Below, piece by piece: positions 5,822 to 8,149 of a stretch of 8,149 bases of DNA. Position numbers and translations under genes: made by a program. Under the pieces are notes generated by a model. It worked only from the letters and a program-made list of their open reading frames with translations, did not search any database and was not told the origin of the DNA. The stretch comes from JBEKCP01 sp050014815 (lineage in GTDB: Bacteria > Planctomycetota > Planctomycetia > Pirellulales > Thermoguttaceae), in NCBI GenBank assembly GCA_050014815.1, contig JBEKCP010000259.1:1-8149 (forward strand), written 5' to 3'. Position 1 is the first letter of the stretch. The number at the start of each line of letters is the position of its first letter.

Positions 5822-5838
5822 CTTGCCCGCCGCCGTGC

Positions 5839-5890
5839 GATTTTGGATTTTGGATTTGTTTGGGATTTCGTACTTCGGATTTGGTGCTTC
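5839..5890. repeat. GATTTTG / GGATTT word-repeat tract
   Basis: Two tandem GATTTTG copies are followed by variants (GATTTG, GGGATTTCG, CGGATTTGG). On the opposite strand this reads as AAATCCGAA/CAAAATCC words, a style of low-complexity intergenic repeat that I recall from planctomycetes and deltaproteobacteria. AT-rich against the local background. No gene is seen in it. Confidence 0.6.
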
Positions 5891-5945
5891 CCACCAGCCA
5901 CCAGCCACCAGCACTACCCACCAGCCACCAACCCCTAGCCACCAG
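5891..5945. repeat. CCACCAG heptamer repeats
   Basis: Three tandem CCACCAG units (5891-5911) are followed by further copies at 5918-5924, a CCACCAA variant at 5925-5931, and a last CCACCAG at 5939-5945. They directly follow the GATTTTG tract and precede tyrA by about 60 bases. Copy number is probably variable by slippage. Confidence 0.75.
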
Positions 5946-5965
5946 TCGCTCGCCACTGCTAGAAT
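5936..5965 (+). promoter_or_regulatory. candidate tyrA-purL promoter
   Basis: TAGCCA (5936-5941, four of six to TTGACA) and TAGAAT (5960-5965) are 18 bases apart, 40 bases before the tyrA start. The -35 box falls within the CCACCAG repeat tract. Since an intrinsic terminator lies upstream at 5760-5821, a promoter is needed between it and tyrA. Confidence 0.42.
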
Positions 5966-5990
5966 AGATGGCTGTTTATCTCCGGCACCC

Positions 5991-6003
5991 GATGGTAACC
6001 ATC
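5991..6003 (+). promoter_or_regulatory. palindrome at the tyrA translation start
   Basis: GATGGT and ACCATC flank a single A, ending one base before the tyrA ATG. No clear Shine-Dalgarno motif is present in this interval, so the palindrome occupies the ribosome-site position. It may be an operator or simply chance. Confidence 0.3.
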
Positions 6004-6004
6004 C

Positions 6005-6850
6005 ATGAAACGGCTGGGAAATGTCGCCATTGTGGGGGTTGGGCTGATCGGCGGGTCGATCGGCCTGGCGATCCGGCAGCGCGGACTGGCCGAGAGCGTC
6101 GTGGGCATCGGCCGCCGGCAGGTCAGCTTGCGGATCGCCCGGCGGGTCGGCGCGGTCACGCACACCACGATCGACCTCGAGAAAGGGGTTGCCCACGCCG
6201 AGTTGGTCATCGTCTGTACGCCTGTGGCCCAGATCGTCCGGGACATCCGCCTGGTCGCGGCGGCATGTCCGGAAGGGACCCTGATCACGGATGTGGGCAG
6301 CGCGAAGCAGGCGATTGTTGCGGCCGTGGACGGCCAATTGCCCCGCGGATGCCGGTTCCTCGGCGGACATCCGATCGCCGGGAGCGAAAAGGCCGGCCCC
6401 AGCTATGCCCAGGCCGACCTGTTCGAGGGCCGCGTGGCCGTCCTGACGCCGACCAAGAACACCCGGGCCGAGGACTTCGACCTCCTGGAGGAGTTCTGGC
6501 AGGGCCTGGGATCGGTCGTCCTGCAGATGTCGCCGGAGGAGCATGACCGGGCGTTGGCGGTGACGAGCCACCTGCCGCACATGGCGGCGGCCGCCCTGGC
6601 CGTGACGGTGTCCGAGCCGTTTTTCCGCCTCGCCGGGCCCGGCCTCTTGGACGCCACCCGGGTGGCCGCCGCCGATCCCGGCCTCTGGAAACAAATCCTC
6701 TTGATGAACCAGGACAACGTGCTCACCGCCTTGGAGCAGTTTGGGGCCAATCTCTCCGCCCTGCACACCGCCATCCGCAACCGCGACGAGGCGGAGCTGG
6801 AACGATTCCTTACCCGCGCGAAGAAGAATCGAGATGCTTTGGGAAGTTGA
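6005..6850 (+). CDS. tyrA: prephenate dehydrogenase
   Basis: A 281-residue cytoplasmic enzyme converting prephenate to 4-hydroxyphenylpyruvate with NAD(P)+ in tyrosine synthesis; arogenate use cannot be excluded. The Rossmann glycine motif GVGLIGGS is at residues 11-18. TDVGSAK is at 95-101, GGHPIAGSEKAG at about 120-131, and SHLPH at 188-192, all family hallmarks. TRVAAADPGLW follows in the helical dimerisation domain. No chorismate mutase or ACT domain is fused, so this is the short monofunctional form and tyrosine feedback through ACT is not expected. ATG 6005 is the first possible start because an in-frame TAA lies at 5996-5998; a clear ribosome site is lacking. Its last 17 bases overlap the start of purL, which suggests coupled translation of an otherwise unrelated purine gene. 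Confidence 0.93.
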   Translation: MKRLGNVAIVGVGLIGGSIGLAIRQRGLAESVVGIGRRQVSLRIARRVGAVTHTTIDLEKGVAHAELVIVCTPVAQIVRDIRLVAAACPEGTLITDVGSAKQAIVAAVDGQLPRGCRFLGGHPIAGSEKAGPSYAQADLFEGRVAVLTPTKNTRAEDFDLLEEFWQGLGSVVLQMSPEEHDRALAVTSHLPHMAAAALAVTVSEPFFRLAGPGLLDATRVAAADPGLWKQILLMNQDNVLTALEQFGANLSALHTAIRNRDEAELERFLTRAKKNRDALGS

Positions 6851-8149
6851 CATCTATCCTGCCGAGGGACAGCCCGATCTATGGGGCGCCCAGGTGGCCG
6901 CCTCCTCCGCGGAGCTTGGCCTGGCCGGCGGCCTGGCGGTGATGGCCGCCCGCGGCTACCTGATCCAGGGGGCCCTGGATCGTGGCGACGTGGAGCGGAT
7001 CTCTCGGGAGCTTCTGACCGACCGCATCGTCCAACGGGCCGTCGTGGCCCCGGTGGGCGATGCTACGCTTCGTGCGAAGCCGCAAGCGGCTAATCCCCAA
7101 TCCCCAATCCCTAATCCCTCTTTGCTCATCCACGTCCTCCCCAAACCGGGCGTCATGGATCCCGTGGCCCAAAGCGTCTTGGGGGCCATCGCCGACTTCG
7201 GCCTTCGGGCCGAGGCGGTCCGCACCCTCAAGAAATATTGGATCGACGGCCTGAGCGAAGACCGCATCGAGCCCCTCTGCTCGAAGGTCCTGGCCAACGA
7301 CGCCATCGAGCAGGCCGTGATCGGCCCCCTGACATTCCAACGACTGGAAGTCGGTTCGCCTTACGTCTTCCGACTGGTCACGGTGGCGATCCGCGCGATG
7401 GATGGCGCGGCGCTGGAGGAGTTGAGCCTCCGGGGCCAGCTCTACCTCTCGCCCCTCGAGATGCAGACGATCCGAACGTATTTTCAGAAGCTCGGCCGCG
7501 ATCCGACCGACATCGAGTTGGAAACGCTGGCCCAGACCTGGAGCGAGCACTGCAGCCACAAGACGCTGACCGGGCGGATCCGCTACCGGGCCCCCTCGGG
7601 CTCGCGGCATTTCCAAAACATGCTCCGCGAGACGATCTTCGCGGCGACCGAGAAGATCCGCGCCGAGCTGGGGCCCGACGACTGGTGCGTCAGCGTCTTT
7701 CGGGACAACGCCGGGGTGGTCCGCTTCGACGAGGACTTCAACGTGGTCTTCAAGGTCGAGACACACAACCACCCCTCGGCCCTGGAACCCTACGGCGGGG
7801 CGAACACCGGCATCGGCGGCGTGATCCGGGACCCGATGGGCACGGGCATGGGGGCCAAGCCGATCGCGAACACCGACGTGTTCTGTTTCGCCCCGCCCGA
7901 CACCCCGGCCGAGGAGCTCCCCGCGGGCGTGCTCCACCCGCGGCGGGTTGCCAAGGGCGTCGTCGCCGGCGTGCGGGATTACGGCAACCGGATGGGCATC
8001 CCCACCGTCAACGGCGCCGTCTACTTCGACCCCCGCTACCTCGGCAACCCGCTGGTCTTCTGTGGCACCGTCGGCCTGATTCCCCGCGACAAGTCGTCGA
8101 AGGAGCCCAGGGCCGGCGACCTGATCGTGGCCGTCGGCGGGCGGACCGG
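6834..8149 (+). CDS. purL: phosphoribosylformylglycinamidine synthase, PurS-like modules fused to PurL, N-terminal part
   Basis: This enzyme makes formylglycinamidine ribonucleotide from FGAR, ATP and glutamine-derived ammonia in purine synthesis. 438 codons are visible and the gene runs off the window. The start ATG 6834 gives MLWEVDIYPAEG, a typical PurS-type beginning. Residues about 1-77 and 98-165 are two PurS-like modules (WEVDIYP...RGYLIQG and IHVLPKPGVMDP...LRAEAVRTLKKYWI). This recalls the PurS-dimer-like N-terminal domain of large PurL enzymes. The PurL region follows: TWSEHCSHKT near 235-244, VETHNHPSALEPYGGANTGIGG from about 308, then RVAKGVVAGVRDYGNRMGIPTVNG. The ATP-binding and glutaminase parts are beyond the edge, so whether PurQ is fused is unknown. 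The linker at about 78-96 (with NPQSPIPNPS) is encoded by a repeat. It overlaps tyrA by 17 bases. Confidence 0.94.
   Translation, partial: MLWEVDIYPAEGQPDLWGAQVAASSAELGLAGGLAVMAARGYLIQGALDRGDVERISRELLTDRIVQRAVVAPVGDATLRAKPQAANPQSPIPNPSLLIHVLPKPGVMDPVAQSVLGAIADFGLRAEAVRTLKKYWIDGLSEDRIEPLCSKVLANDAIEQAVIGPLTFQRLEVGSPYVFRLVTVAIRAMDGAALEELSLRGQLYLSPLEMQTIRTYFQKLGRDPTDIELETLAQTWSEHCSHKTLTGRIRYRAPSGSRHFQNMLRETIFAATEKIRAELGPDDWCVSVFRDNAGVVRFDEDFNVVFKVETHNHPSALEPYGGANTGIGGVIRDPMGTGMGAKPIANTDVFCFAPPDTPAEELPAGVLHPRRVAKGVVAGVRDYGNRMGIPTVNGAVYFDPRYLGNPLVFCGTVGLIPRDKSSKEPRAGDLIVAVGGRT
7067..7118 (+). repeat. hairpins plus TAATCCC/CAATCCC word repeat inside purL
   Basis: GCTTCG and CGAAGC (7067-7072, 7075-7080) and GCCGC and GCGGC (7079-7083, 7086-7090) form two small adjoining palindromes. 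From 7091 to 7118 follow four words: TAATCCC, CAATCCC, CAATCCC and TAATCCC. Such words are, from memory, frequent intergenic repeats. Here they are translated in frame as the proline- and asparagine-rich linker between the two PurS-like modules. Confidence 0.7.

Noticed and set aside
5693..5938. 81-codon plus-strand frame in the gap before tyrA
   Set aside because: It spans the RNA stem, the terminator and the word repeats. Composition follows those elements, not a protein.
5891..5945. CRISPR array
   Set aside because: Units are seven bases in direct tandem without spacers of regular length.
5546..6853. 435-codon minus-strand frame across the gap and tyrA
   Set aside because: It reads through word repeats (Trp/Gly-rich part) and antisense to tyrA. 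No coherent domain.
6879..7937. 352-codon minus-strand frame opposite purL
   Set aside because: Antisense shadow of a clearly recognised PurL sequence.

Overview
The window is GC-rich bacterial chromosome, most likely from a member of the Planctomycetota (Pirellulales-like). This is an inference. It rests on a lipoprotein whose N-terminal region (an RIPxIDPTGERLF-type motif followed by a TPHRVVAP section) and DUF11 repeats resemble a family I associate with planctomycetes, on a CAAX-protease-related membrane protein, on a short HTH regulator with a conserved RRTVARRL...QEEETTDLPL core, and on multi-hairpin and word-type intergenic repeats.

Layout. Positions 1-993 (minus strand) hold a probable two-gene operon: an XRE-like regulator (472-993) followed 36 bases later by the N-terminal part of a CAAX/CPBP-type membrane protein (1-435, cut by the window edge). 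A 391-base divergent spacer (994-1384) holds operator-like inverted repeats, promoter-like hexamers and a strong hairpin. On the plus strand follows prfB (release factor 2), read through a programmed +1 frameshift at an in-frame TGA (1454-1456). A 70-codon gene with an antitoxin-like tail overlaps its end (2506-2718). Its last codons and its stop lie in one arm of an imperfect inverted repeat (2698-2781). A 779-residue DUF11 lipoprotein occupies 3006-5345.

The 659-base gap 5346-6004 has no convincing protein gene but is full of structure: a cluster of four perfect hairpins (5371-5511), a sigma70-like promoter (5543-5571), a strongly structured segment ending in a textbook intrinsic terminator (5760-5821), and two low-complexity repeat tracts (5839-5945). 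Promoter and terminator together bracket about 245 bases, which I propose as an undescribed noncoding RNA. This is the most interesting candidate in the window.

The right end is a housekeeping pair: tyrA-like prephenate dehydrogenase (6005-6850) and the N-terminal 438 codons of purL (from 6834), overlapping by 17 bases and probably translationally coupled. PurL begins with two PurS-like modules. The linker between them is encoded by hairpins plus a TAATCCC/CAATCCC word repeat of the kind normally found between genes, so a repeat seems to have been accommodated in frame inside an essential-pathway enzyme.

The prfB, tyrA and purL genes are core functions. I see no phage, transposase, CRISPR array, tRNA or rRNA.
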